Part shown: positions 1-9,082 of the stretch, piece after piece
Layout: every line of letters begins with the position of its first letter
Numbering within the stretch: the stretch's first letter is position 1
Source of the DNA: a virus
Direction: 5' to 3' (one strand)
Virus record (IMG/VR): IMGVR_UViG_3300048597_000118
Location: 37,170 to 101,169 of that record
Length of the DNA: 64,000 bases
The notes under the pieces: model-generated
What the model saw: only the letters and a program-made list of their open reading frames with translations
Told to the model about the DNA's origin: nothing
Databases searched by the model: none
Made by a program: the position numbers and the translations under genes

Positions 1-1058
1 CGGTCTCTACACTGTACAGTCCATACTATGCCAGCTGATGCCCCACCACTTTTAGTTACAGTGTCAACTACCCAAACCCCGCGCCGTAATAATCTATTCT
101 CAGCTATATCCTTCTGAGTAACAGGACGCATGGTGTCTAAATAACCGAAGAAGATACATACCTCGTCTAATATGTCTAAAGGGGGAGCCTCTATTTCATC
201 TTGGGTGGCTACTTTTTGTACTTCGGCCTGCTCCGCACTTTGTTCTACTTCGCTAGCTGCGCTGAAGAATTGCGACAAGCTAGAATTTTTGTCACCTAAA
301 ACCGTCTGTATATTCTCTTTAGAGACGACTTTACTAACCTCTCCATTAACAGATGTTCCCAACTCCTGTAATTCTTTTACCAGGTCTCGTATTACCGGCG
401 TATATTGTTTCTTTCCTTCCTCGTCCAATCCATCTTGAGAAGTACCTTCTTCTATCCCAGGCAGTCTGTTTATAAACAAGTCTTGGATACGGCTTATAGG
501 AATACCTACTATCTTCCCGCCTTGGTTTCCAGGTTCGGTGTATTCCCTGTAAAGGCTGTCATTTAATAGTTCTAACTTGAGCTCTTCCGCTCTTTTCGGG
601 CCATACCTTTTAGCTAACGTCTCTCCTGCTTGACTAGCGTCTGAGAATTTAACACCACCACTAAAATTCTGTCTATTCAGCATATGTCTAGCTATGCCAC
701 CAGGACTAGGAGGGATATCAGTGGTTGTATCTGTGGCAGACAGCGTACATTGAAAGAAGGCGGTTGATGCGTCCCAATAATTGTTGATATTCGTTCTAGC
801 CTTAAGCACAACCCATTCACCAGCTTTATTGGTGTTGCTCATTATAATCTTGTTCTCTAAGTCTGTAATGGCACAGACTGGTACCGCCGCAGGCCTTTGT
901 TGATGACAAAGCGCCCCAAAAGACGGAGCAGAATTACCTTTGTCGTCAGTAGTATACCCATAAAAATACGGCGCAAGTTTATTAGGTTTAGCTACTTGTT
1001 CCGTCTTCTTTTCTGTAGATGGCGGCGCTGGAGGAGTAGTATTAGGTTGAGTAGCCAT
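1..1058 (-). CDS. Baseplate/tail protein, partial (runs off left edge)
   Basis: I read an uninterrupted frame on the minus strand from an ATG at 1058 to the window edge, about 352 residues without a stop, so the 3' end is missing. The first ~30 residues are rich in Pro, Thr and Lys (MATQPNTTPPAPPSTEKKTE), like a flexible tail. The last visible part alternates short hydrophobic strands with Gly/Asp turns (CIFFGYLDTMRPV, then GVWVVDTVTKSGG). That rhythm resembles baseplate hub or late-control-type proteins, but this is impression only. It lies directly downstream of the tail tube gene, separated by a terminator-like hairpin, so it probably has its own promoter or depends on read-through. A tail role is inferred from position. 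Confidence 0.6.
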   Translation of the reverse strand, partial: MATQPNTTPPAPPSTEKKTEQVAKPNKLAPYFYGYTTDDKGNSAPSFGALCHQQRPAAVPVCAITDLENKIIMSNTNKAGEWVVLKARTNINNYWDASTAFFQCTLSATDTTTDIPPSPGGIARHMLNRQNFSGGVKFSDASQAGETLAKRYGPKRAEELKLELLNDSLYREYTEPGNQGGKIVGIPISRIQDLFINRLPGIEEGTSQDGLDEEGKKQYTPVIRDLVKELQELGTSVNGEVSKVVSKENIQTVLGDKNSSLSQFFSAASEVEQSAEQAEVQKVATQDEIEAPPLDILDEVCIFFGYLDTMRPVTQKDIAENRLLRRGVWVVDTVTKSGGASAGIVWTVQCRD

Positions 1059-1079
1059 AGGTTATGTTTATACGGCAAA

Positions 1080-1104
1080 ACGCTGAGCTATTACTAGTCA
1101 GCGT
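1080..1104 (-). terminator. Intrinsic terminator after tail tube gene
   Basis: A perfect 7-bp inverted repeat (ACGCTGA / TCAGCGT) with an 11-nt loop is followed on the minus strand by TTTT. It lies just after the stop of the tube gene and before the next gene, so tube mRNA probably ends here. Confidence 0.6.
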
Positions 1105-1129
1105 CTTACATTACATATTAGCTTATAAG

Positions 1130-1885
1130 CTATTGCCCTACAGTGGGCACAATTAGGTCTTGATATTCGTTTAACCAAGAAGGAGCTGTATTCTCAAAAT
1201 CACCGGTGGCGCGAATGACGTTATCAGCTTCAATTTGATTACGGTCATAAGCGTAATTAGTGTCACGATCACCAAGGTCAGTTTGACCTGTTTGGATACC
1301 AGCCCAACCACTGACTTCGTCAGACCGGTAAATACCTTCACATAATCCTTCCCAACGGTTAGCTACGACAGAACCACCAGCCATAGCACCGAATGTTAAC
1401 GCGTCAGTCTTAGCATAAACTAAGCGGATACGACCCTTGGCCATCCGAGTAGAACCACTAGCACCTGCGTCATTATCAGTGCCAGCTTTTACATACGCCA
1501 CGCTTCCATCAATGGGGTTACCATCCAGTTCCGGCGCATTCATTTCCAAAGTGATTTGGAAACGAGGGCTTCGGTTAACACGAAGTTCCCTACCAATAGA
1601 ACGGAACCCAAAGGTTTGTTCAACAAACCGAACATCTAAGCAACCACGTTCTAATACCCAACCAAATTGGAATACACCGTCTAATAGGCGGGGCACACGT
1701 TGATTTAATTCTAGATAGGGTTCAGTGGCATTCCGCATGGTGAATTGGAACGAGGTAAAGGAGCCTGCCAGAACCTGAACACCAGTAGCTTGGTCTTGTA
1801 CAAATACGTCAATGTCAAACCCTTGAAAAGGGTCTAGGATGGCGTTGTTAATTGCCGCCCGAGAAATAATATTGCCAGTAGCCAT
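1130..1885 (-). CDS. Tail tube protein
   Basis: This 251-residue protein probably forms the inner tube of the contractile tail. It opens with MATGNIISRAAINNAILDPF and is dominated by alternating beta-type segments with few charged clusters, as in tube proteins. The key support is context: it follows the tail sheath gene on the same strand, the usual sheath-tube order in myoviruses, and is flanked on both sides by terminator hairpins. That arrangement suits a protein made in many copies. The N-terminus differs from T4 gp19-type tubes and I cannot name the exact family, so the call rests on size, order and composition. Confidence 0.6.
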   Translation of the reverse strand: MATGNIISRAAINNAILDPFQGFDIDVFVQDQATGVQVLAGSFTSFQFTMRNATEPYLELNQRVPRLLDGVFQFGWVLERGCLDVRFVEQTFGFRSIGRELRVNRSPRFQITLEMNAPELDGNPIDGSVAYVKAGTDNDAGASGSTRMAKGRIRLVYAKTDALTFGAMAGGSVVANRWEGLCEGIYRSDEVSGWAGIQTGQTDLGDRDTNYAYDRNQIEADNVIRATGDFENTAPSWLNEYQDLIVPTVGQ

Positions 1886-1908
1886 ATAATTTTAATCCGA
1901 AAAAGTAA

Positions 1909-1940
1909 ATGGGGCAGGCACCGCAAGATACCTACCCCAT
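1909..1940 (-). terminator. Intrinsic terminator between sheath and tube genes
   Basis: The imperfect inverted repeat ATGGGG-C-AGG / CCT-A-CCCCAT is followed on the minus strand by a T-rich run (TTTACTTTTTC). It lies in the 78-nt gap between sheath stop and tube start and would separate the two transcripts, or leave tube expression to its own promoter. Confidence 0.5.
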
Positions 1941-1963
1941 AACTAGAACAACAGATACTCTAT

Positions 1964-4900
1964 TTAGAACTGGTCGACACGAGGTCCAGGCAGTGCATTA
2001 ATAGTTAGGGAAGAACGGAAGTCTAAAATGTCCGTAACCTTCAGATAATCTCCAGGGAAGATAGGACGAGCTTGAATCAAAATGTTGATGATACCCCGGC
2101 GGGCATCGTCTTCAGAGTTGTTTCGCGCATCACAAATGGTTGGCTGGTAAGCAGACAACATTTCATTCCGTACAAACTCAGCCAGCACAGCGTCACAAGC
2201 ACTTGCAATACGACTTAGTAACTGAGGGCTGATGTTCTGAGAGCGGTAGCTCAACAAAGACTTGTAGATGCGGTCACGTGCTTGGTCCCAAGAGTGGACT
2301 ACAGACACATGACGTAACAAGTTATTGGTGGTAGAGCTAATACCGTTCAAGAACTTAAACACATTCAATCCGGGGTCTAAGTAAAAGACTTCAGTGCCGG
2401 ACTGAGTGTAAGCTTCTAAGTTAGACGGAGTAGGATTGATAGAGCTATAAGTAAAGCCGATTACAGAACGTTCACCGTAGGTAGACGCGGGGCTCAAGTG
2501 AGGTCCACGGCTAGCACCTAGTCCGATGTATGCACCAACTACGGGCTCACTACGATAAGCAATACCGCTCATGCTCCGACCTTGAGCCATCCCTGCAATT
2601 TGGATGAACCGAGGAGAGTTAACTTGGGTACGCATGGTACCGGCAGAACGAGGAGTAACCGTAGGAGATAACTGGACTACCGCCCGACGGAAACCACCAG
2701 TAGAAGGTCCGCTAGAATCTACAATCTCTTTGAGCTTCTCAAAGACTTCTTTGTAGTCATTGTCGCCGTAGTAAATACCTACGACACCAATCCAAGTAAC
2801 GTCAATAGAGCGGACTAATTCTAACGCTTCTAAATAGCCGGCCTTACGGGCTTCAATAGCAGACGTTGCATCTCCAGCTGCCGAGAAGTTAGTTCCTTTA
2901 CGAAGGAACACATCTGAAATAGTAGAAGACCCTTGAGCTCCAAATCGAGTAAACCCAGTGGAGTAGGAATTGTCCTGAGCTTCTAGCGCAGGAGCTAAGC
3001 GTAGAGGTAGCTGAGTGTAAATGTCAGGTGTTAACCGTGCAGCACGCACTATAGGATTACTAGGCTCAATAGCAGGAATCAAGTAAACTCGAACCAAGTT
3101 AGAAGTTTCGGTCTCTACATAAACACCAGTGTCAGTGTTGACAGCTTTGTTATCCAGGTAGAAAGACTCTACTTTGGGTCCGCCTAAGCTTACTTCAGCA
3201 GAGGTATCTTCTACTTGTAAGTAAAACCGAGCACTGCCTTCGCTTACTTCATCTGGGATAATGGTCACGCGGATGTTATTACCATAATCACCAGGGCTTA
3301 AAGCTTGTATACGGACTAAAGGGCGCCCGTCTAAAGCGTAGAAGTCACGGTATGCAAAGGAGCCGCTGTCCCGTCCACCCGTATAAGCATAATACTTATC
3401 AGGACCATAGTTATCCTGAGTGTAAATGCCGTCTTTAGTTAGAGACATCAACACATCACGAGTTTGGTCTTGACTTTCTAAACTAATAAGAGCTCCAACG
3501 TATAACTCGTCAGAGAATGCGCTCTGAACTTCAGAGGGCATGTCAAACTCTACATAATTGGTGCTAGCTGCACTAATGGGGTAGTAAGTACCGTTAAAGG
3601 TTACGCCGTAGTCCTCGTAGTTGTTAATAACAACATTAGACACAGACTCGACCATGAACTTGTCATCGTCCATTGCTGAAAACACTAGCTCAGGTCCAGC
3701 AACATAACGAACTAAATTCCACAAGCACCGGTTAGATTCCAATCCAGTGATGCTGGGTCGCACTTGGAACATGTACGGCGTCATACCAATGACATTTTCT
3801 ACCGCACTAGTCATAGAAGAGAATGCCGGGTCAGCGTAAATGGCATACTCTAAGTCCCGCATAATGTTAGCCAGTGGAGTGCCTTTTGCATACGCTTCTG
3901 GGGTACCGGCTCGACCACCTACAACAACTTGAGTCCGCACAAAAGGTACGGTCCATTGCGTGCCCTGAGTTAAGTTCAGGCGACTATCATTAGGAAGTCC
4001 ATAAAGGATTTTAATGCCGACAGATTCCTGACCTAAGACAGTAGCAGTGGAATAAGATAAAGGCGCTACTAAGTATTTGAACTCGATAGCTTTATTGCCG
4101 TTACCTTCAGTTAACACATAGTAAGCGTCAGCACCGGTCAGGTTAGGCACTTTGAAGTAGTTGTAGCCATCCTGTTGTGCAGACAAGTTGGCGAAAGTAT
4201 CAGTCTGTACATATCCATAGGAAACTAAGATTTTACTCTTAGAAGGAAAATGTACACGGAAAGGTTTAGTTACAGCGGCGGTGTTGGGCGCAGTTAACAC
4301 AATGTAATCATTTACTTTGGTTTTTTCTGCGACGTTGCCTGCTACAGTAACGGTAACCAACCCAGTAGTGGCTACATAAGGAGTAGTAACGGAATCAACT
4401 ACAAAGGTTTCTTTAGAGTGACCAAAGGTTAATTTAGTTCCTACTACAATAGTTGAGCTAGTTAAACCTTTAATAGCAACCGTAGAAGTCGTGGCTCCAG
4501 GAGTAATTGAAGCAACTCGTGGTGCGATAGTAACCCTAGAGTCTTCCTCCACTGTGGAGCTTAAGTTGTTACCAAGTTCCAAAGTTACCGATGCATCGGT
4601 GTTAGCAGCGCTTTCAATTAGATATACAGACTCGTTAATTAACAATGCCGAGTCTTCTAAGATAGTCAGCTGATCAGCAGTAGGTTCCCAATCTGCTCCT
4701 AACGCACCAAAAGTGGCGTCAAAGGTAATCTCACGTAGTCCAGAAATGGAAGTTACAACACCGTTAACAGTGGTACTGGGGCTAAAATGACCAGTTACTA
4801 CGATGCCTTTTAGTCCAGCGTCTTCGTTAATGTAAAAGGGCTGTGAGGCAATAGTCAGTCCTTCTTGCTGCCCATTTTCGCTAGATAGTAGTGAGAAACC

Positions 4901-5563
4901 AGGATTAAGGAAATTCTCAACGTAGGCGTTGTTGCCTTCAGTGTAAGAAACAATCTGGTACTCTTCAGGTGCTGTATTACGAACAGTCATTTGTAGAGCC
5001 TGTACAGAGTCTTCATACACTACAGGCTCAGCAAAGTTACCCTTTTGAATATATTGAGCATTAAAGTTAAATTGACCGCGCCCAAAGAAATTGGGGTGGG
5101 TCACATGACCAGTTTCAGTACGCAACTCTCCGTAATGAGTCACAGCACTTACCGGGCTGCCAATATAATCAAAAGTCAGTCTAAGACCTGTAGTGCGGTT
5201 GAATACGTCTAATACGTTAGTAGTGCTGACGCCAGACTCAAAACCAGTCTTAGGAACTACGTTGGGGTCTTCACCGGCCAAATAAAACCGGAGATAGCCA
5301 GGCTGGGTGCTGGGTACAACACGAATAGCAGTAGCGTTGGCAGCGCCCTGTTGTAAGGCTTGCTGTAACGCAATAGAACCAGAGCTACTATCTTCACCAA
5401 AAAGAGAGGCTAAAACAGAACGTTGTTTAGAAGTTACAGGGCGCAAAGGACCACGGTTAAATTCCCCGATGATAGCGTAACCATCACGCCAGGGAGCAGT
5501 AGAAGGAACGGGGCCTAAGATCCGAGAATCAAAAGAAATATGTGGGAAAGTATAATCAGCCAT
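1964..5563 (-). CDS. Tail sheath protein, unusually large
   Basis: This 1199-residue protein is the probable contractile sheath. The C-terminal ~200 residues carry the recognisable sheath pattern: a Gly-rich stretch, a segment on passing through the N-terminal part of a shared fold (VFYLDPGLNVFKFLNGISS), then RHVSVVHSWDQ, a helical DAVLAEFVRNEMLSAYQP region and a final ARPIFPGDYLKVTDILDF strand. The start ADYTFPHISFDSRILGP is typical of the sheath N-terminal arm. Many sheaths are about 400-700 residues; the surplus lies in the middle and looks like several beta-rich inserted domains that would face outward. It follows the connector-type genes and precedes the tube gene. Confidence in the family is good; the role of the inserts is unknown. 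Confidence 0.85.
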   Translation of the reverse strand: MADYTFPHISFDSRILGPVPSTAPWRDGYAIIGEFNRGPLRPVTSKQRSVLASLFGEDSSSGSIALQQALQQGAANATAIRVVPSTQPGYLRFYLAGEDPNVVPKTGFESGVSTTNVLDVFNRTTGLRLTFDYIGSPVSAVTHYGELRTETGHVTHPNFFGRGQFNFNAQYIQKGNFAEPVVYEDSVQALQMTVRNTAPEEYQIVSYTEGNNAYVENFLNPGFSLLSSENGQQEGLTIASQPFYINEDAGLKGIVVTGHFSPSTTVNGVVTSISGLREITFDATFGALGADWEPTADQLTILEDSALLINESVYLIESAANTDASVTLELGNNLSSTVEEDSRVTIAPRVASITPGATTSTVAIKGLTSSTIVVGTKLTFGHSKETFVVDSVTTPYVATTGLVTVTVAGNVAEKTKVNDYIVLTAPNTAAVTKPFRVHFPSKSKILVSYGYVQTDTFANLSAQQDGYNYFKVPNLTGADAYYVLTEGNGNKAIEFKYLVAPLSYSTATVLGQESVGIKILYGLPNDSRLNLTQGTQWTVPFVRTQVVVGGRAGTPEAYAKGTPLANIMRDLEYAIYADPAFSSMTSAVENVIGMTPYMFQVRPSITGLESNRCLWNLVRYVAGPELVFSAMDDDKFMVESVSNVVINNYEDYGVTFNGTYYPISAASTNYVEFDMPSEVQSAFSDELYVGALISLESQDQTRDVLMSLTKDGIYTQDNYGPDKYYAYTGGRDSGSFAYRDFYALDGRPLVRIQALSPGDYGNNIRVTIIPDEVSEGSARFYLQVEDTSAEVSLGGPKVESFYLDNKAVNTDTGVYVETETSNLVRVYLIPAIEPSNPIVRAARLTPDIYTQLPLRLAPALEAQDNSYSTGFTRFGAQGSSTISDVFLRKGTNFSAAGDATSAIEARKAGYLEALELVRSIDVTWIGVVGIYYGDNDYKEVFEKLKEIVDSSGPSTGGFRRAVVQLSPTVTPRSAGTMRTQVNSPRFIQIAGMAQGRSMSGIAYRSEPVVGAYIGLGASRGPHLSPASTYGERSVIGFTYSSINPTPSNLEAYTQSGTEVFYLDPGLNVFKFLNGISSTTNNLLRHVSVVHSWDQARDRIYKSLLSYRSQNISPQLLSRIASACDAVLAEFVRNEMLSAYQPTICDARNNSEDDARRGIINILIQARPIFPGDYLKVTDILDFRSSLTINALPGPRVDQF

Positions 5564-5641
5564 GAGAGTGCTACTAGCGTGATGTTTATTACACTACAAA
5601 GGGTTATTAACCGTTCACAAAACCTGTAGAAATACGAGGTA

Positions 5642-5728
5642 ATGCTTTTAGATTGGATTAACCAATTTAGGGCACAACGGCTGGGCCTCTATCAACTCGG
5701 AGATAATCTCGTCGCTGAATACTTTTAG
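5642..5728 (+). CDS. Possible 28-aa peptide in the sheath upstream gap
   Basis: The 252-nt gap upstream of the sheath gene holds a plus-strand ATG frame of 28 codons (MLLDWINQFRAQRLGLYQLG...). GAGG lies only two bases before the ATG, closer than usual for a ribosome site. The composition is protein-like but it is too short to trust. The rest of the gap (5564-5815) presumably holds the minus-strand sheath promoter; I could not pick out a clear -10/-35 pair. Confidence 0.2.
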   Translation: MLLDWINQFRAQRLGLYQLGDNLVAEYF

Positions 5729-5815
5729 TGTGATGTTAATGGAATTACGTTGTGTAACCCCTATTCATATAATTAGTTGATTTTCACTGAATATCAGTCC
5801 GTGAGCCTAAAATCC

Positions 5816-6658
5816 TTACGGCACAAAGGATTCCACATTGTCTATTTCTGGGTTACCAGACTGCAATACAAAATTCGGCTTCGGTAAGACATAGTCTTCG
5901 GCGCGGGGCGGCTCGTATAAATCATACGATACCAACATATACGCAGAGTGGAATACTAAGTTCAACTTATCATTACCTTCCCAGTTAGGAGTCTCGTAAT
6001 TCACAGACATAATGTTAGGATTGCGGACTGTAAAAGGTTTTAATACGTTGATGTCTCGTATGACGCCGCGCAATATAGCCATCCAATTCCTTAATATCTC
6101 CTCCCCGGGTAAGATGTTAACCTGTAACATCTTTTGCTCTACAAAATGCGTCTCAGGTAAATGCTCTTGTAATGTATCTCCTGGTAGATCTACAGGAGTG
6201 TCAAACCCTTCTTTATACTGCAGTATCCTACCATGAGGTAAAGCGTTGACTATATCATTGATAGGATTAGACTGTTCAGAATAGATAATACTTGGAGCGT
6301 TGTAGCTAGACTCCCGATAATATAAGTGGACGACTAAGCGCACGGTGGCCTTAACAGACCACTCCTTCATAGATGCATTACCCAGATTATGGTTCTCATA
6401 GGTTATTGCCCGCCCTAATCCTTGGTTAGTTCCAGGCAAATATACAGATAGCGTTAGCCCATCTTCTATATACTCAGTACCTGCAAAAGTACGATATGAG
6501 GCTAACGGTATCTTACGCGCTATATTACGGTCACCTGTGATATACGGGTAATAAACATCAGCGTTGGCTATGTCTCTATGGTTAGCTATGGCGTTAATTA
6601 AGGCTCTTACTATTTGCCCCTCAGTGGGGTATAAAGATTTGATTCTAGGGTATCCCAT
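5816..6658 (-). CDS. Tail completion/terminator-like protein
   Basis: This is a 280-residue protein of unknown family with no signal peptide or membrane segment. The N-terminus (SLYPTEGQIVRALINAIANH) looks like a helix leading into a beta-rich domain. It sits between the capsid-side genes and the tail sheath on the same strand, the place where head-tail connector or tail terminator proteins are usually encoded. Five bases separate it from the upstream 572-aa gene, so the two are cotranscribed. The role is inferred from position. Confidence 0.45.
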   Translation of the reverse strand: MGYPRIKSLYPTEGQIVRALINAIANHRDIANADVYYPYITGDRNIARKIPLASYRTFAGTEYIEDGLTLSVYLPGTNQGLGRAITYENHNLGNASMKEWSVKATVRLVVHLYYRESSYNAPSIIYSEQSNPINDIVNALPHGRILQYKEGFDTPVDLPGDTLQEHLPETHFVEQKMLQVNILPGEEILRNWMAILRGVIRDINVLKPFTVRNPNIMSVNYETPNWEGNDKLNLVFHSAYMLVSYDLYEPPRAEDYVLPKPNFVLQSGNPEIDNVESFVP

Positions 6659-6663
6659 AATTA

Positions 6664-8382
6664 TTAGAGCCTAAAGTCCTGTACAGATTCGTGTTCGTCC
6701 ACAATGGCCCGCCATAAGTTATTTGGCTTACGACTTACTAATTTAACTGTCTCATTAGCAGCCATAGCACCTAATTCTTGGAAGTAACTGCGGGATTTAA
6801 CAGAAATCACTAAACTCCTGGGTTTACTACTAAACGGCGTTCTAGGTCCAACGTAGTCACCAGTAGCTATTTCTATGTCCGGCGGCACTTTGATAATATC
6901 CATGGTGATGTGAGACATACTTTTGGTCAAAGACCAACCAACTAACTCTACAGCAGACATAGGTTGAGCTACTTCTGTTGGGTCATTCCGTATGATGGCC
7001 CCCGTAGCTTTAGTCTTAAGATTTATGCGCGCTAACCCTTCTAACAATTGCAATGCTATCTGTGAGAACCTAGAGTTGTCTAAGTTTAATTGTTCTGTAG
7101 CGTCTCCACTGCCATCCATAATCCTGTCAAAGGTCTCTTCTAGCAGAACTGGTTCTTCATCTACTTCAGATAGATTAGGCTGCCAAGGTTGCAGTCTATA
7201 AGCAAACTCAGTCATCTGTAAGGGCGGCGCATCTCCTTCTTCGTACACCTTCTTATTACGGAAATACAAGACTATAGGTGTATAGGCTTCATTTAACTGC
7301 TTAGCGTTGAGGGAAGACGCACGGTTAAAGTAAAGGATGATTATAGAGCCATTTACTGGATAGTCCTGTAAAGACTCAGGAGAGGTGCCCCATCTAAAAG
7401 GAGGTTTACCAAAAACAGACCCGCTAGGATCAGTCTTGGTAGCGCCAATTACTAATTGCTCAGTGTCAGGAGTGGTTATAGGTTTAGTCTGTATCCTGAC
7501 ATTAATAGAATGACCCACTACACCATTGATAGGCCTCCGGGGATAGAAAGATAGAGCGTGGCATTTACCTTCATTAACTACGTCCCTACCTCCTAACTCA
7601 GCTATAGCTAATAGCGCGCCATCAACACTCTGAATCGTATATTGGTTTATGCAATCAGCTAAATCAGACACTAAATGCCAAGTAGATACACTACCTCTAT
7701 AAGTTTGGACAACAGACCAAGCAGTGGTAAACGAAGGGCAGTACCACTCAAGGACTAATTCTCTATCGTTAGGCAATTCAAAGTCGGCAGGTACAAAATA
7801 AAACGCTACTGGCGGTTTGTCTTCGTCTTTAGCTGTAGACCCACCGCCTGTAGACGCTTCAGACCTTTGATAGGTGACTACAATACGGTCTATATCCGCA
7901 ATGGCGTCAGCTCTTAGTTCTGATGCATATTCTCGTTGTACTTCCGGTAACTTAGCCAGTAAAGTAGCGGCAGTTAAAGCGGCGCTAGCCCTACGAATAC
8001 CATCAGAAAACAAGGTCATATTCAACTTGTTCTGGTTGATGGCCCCTGCTGCTCTATTTGGGTCGCCAAACATCAGAGTTTGAATTTCATCTAACCCTGA
8101 AAATACATTGTTGTTGGTGTTTTTATCTTTAGCCCCTGCTAACTTCAAAGCAATCTTAGGGTCTGACTGCTTAGTGATTACGTTAAATATTTCTAAGGTA
8201 CGGGTTCTATTAAGCAAGACTGAATAATCCCTGACCATCTGGGCCATGGTGGCCAGTTCTGGAGAGACTGCTTCTAAATCTGCGTCCTCTAGCTCTTGGG
8301 CAGTAGAAAAAGAGATACCAGACCCTACACCGTCTGCCTCGGGGTAGCTAAATCTATTTCCAAAGGAGTAGTTAGTGCTCAT
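6664..8382 (-). CDS. Virion structural protein, unknown
   Basis: This 572-residue protein was not recognised. It starts with a low-complexity Ser/Gly/Tyr segment. Residues ~30-190 look helical (ELATMAQMVRDYSVLLNRTR), and the remainder is beta-rich with several Pro-Gly turns. No catalytic motif is visible. It lies in the connector/tail part of the minus-strand virion operon, directly upstream of the tail-completion candidate and 31 nt downstream of the 192-aa gene. A virion or assembly role is likely by position only. Confidence 0.45.
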   Translation of the reverse strand: MSTNYSFGNRFSYPEADGVGSGISFSTAQELEDADLEAVSPELATMAQMVRDYSVLLNRTRTLEIFNVITKQSDPKIALKLAGAKDKNTNNNVFSGLDEIQTLMFGDPNRAAGAINQNKLNMTLFSDGIRRASAALTAATLLAKLPEVQREYASELRADAIADIDRIVVTYQRSEASTGGGSTAKDEDKPPVAFYFVPADFELPNDRELVLEWYCPSFTTAWSVVQTYRGSVSTWHLVSDLADCINQYTIQSVDGALLAIAELGGRDVVNEGKCHALSFYPRRPINGVVGHSINVRIQTKPITTPDTEQLVIGATKTDPSGSVFGKPPFRWGTSPESLQDYPVNGSIIILYFNRASSLNAKQLNEAYTPIVLYFRNKKVYEEGDAPPLQMTEFAYRLQPWQPNLSEVDEEPVLLEETFDRIMDGSGDATEQLNLDNSRFSQIALQLLEGLARINLKTKATGAIIRNDPTEVAQPMSAVELVGWSLTKSMSHITMDIIKVPPDIEIATGDYVGPRTPFSSKPRSLVISVKSRSYFQELGAMAANETVKLVSRKPNNLWRAIVDEHESVQDFRL

Positions 8383-8413
8383 ACAGGGTCTGGTTATCTA
8401 TGTTGTTGGATTA

Positions 8414-8992
8414 TTATTCTTCAACAGTAGGCTCAACTTCAGCCCCTTCTGTTTTAAGGATGCGGTCACATTCACGCACTACGGCCTGCATGGTATCAAA
8501 CCCTTCTTTGATTTCCCGAATGGCGTCATAGTCAATAGGAGTCTCGTCTTCTAGCTCTAGAACACGAGAGCGAACCTTAGACCAATGAGCTTTAGGATCT
8601 AGACCAGCTATTAACTCTGCTTCTTCTGCTTCAATAACAGGTTCGGGTTCGGGCTGGGGTTCCGGTTCAGCAGGAGCAGAATACTGAGAGTTAGGGTCAG
8701 CTAAAGTCCCAGGAGCGTAAGGAGTAGCCCATTCAGCATGTTTAGTAATCTTAGGTACTTCTACCTTAGGTTTTACTACTGGACTAATATTGCGTTTATG
8801 AATAGTTAAAGGAGTGCCTTGAGCAGAAGAGGATACTAGACGGAAGTTACCGCCAGCTTCTGACCCTAAAATGGCTCGGGCTTCGTTATCTGGTAATAGC
8901 AAGGATTCCCCCACATTTTCGTTGGTAAATTGATAAGTTTTGCCCGCTACAGTGACCTTAGTCGGGGCGGTGATAATAAGTCGATACGCCAT
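8414..8992 (-). CDS. Small virion/connector protein with acidic linker
   Basis: This 192-residue protein has a small beta-rich N-terminus (MAYRLIITAPTKVTVAGKTY), a proline/glutamate repeat in the middle (EPEPQPEPEPVIEAEEAE), and a helical acidic C-terminus. The layout suggests an N-terminal capsid- or connector-binding domain tethered by a flexible linker. It lies between the 349-aa virion gene and the 572-aa gene. I do not recognise the family. Confidence 0.45.
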   Translation of the reverse strand: MAYRLIITAPTKVTVAGKTYQFTNENVGESLLLPDNEARAILGSEAGGNFRLVSSSAQGTPLTIHKRNISPVVKPKVEVPKITKHAEWATPYAPGTLADPNSQYSAPAEPEPQPEPEPVIEAEEAELIAGLDPKAHWSKVRSRVLELEDETPIDYDAIREIKEGFDTMQAVVRECDRILKTEGAEVEPTVEE

Positions 8993-9024
8993 AATACTTT
9001 CTAGTCTAAGTGGTTATAAGAGAA

Positions 9025-9053
9025 TGCCCAGCCCTATTCAATAGAGCTGGGCA
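9025..9053 (-). terminator. Intrinsic terminator downstream of capsid-side genes
   Basis: A perfect 8-bp inverted repeat (TGCCCAGC / GCTGGGCA) is followed on the minus strand by TTCTCTT. It closes the capsid-side transcription unit before the 192-aa gene and would keep capsid transcripts separate from the weaker connector genes. Confidence 0.65.
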
Positions 9054-9082
9054 AACTCCCAAGGCTATTCTAAGTTATTAGC

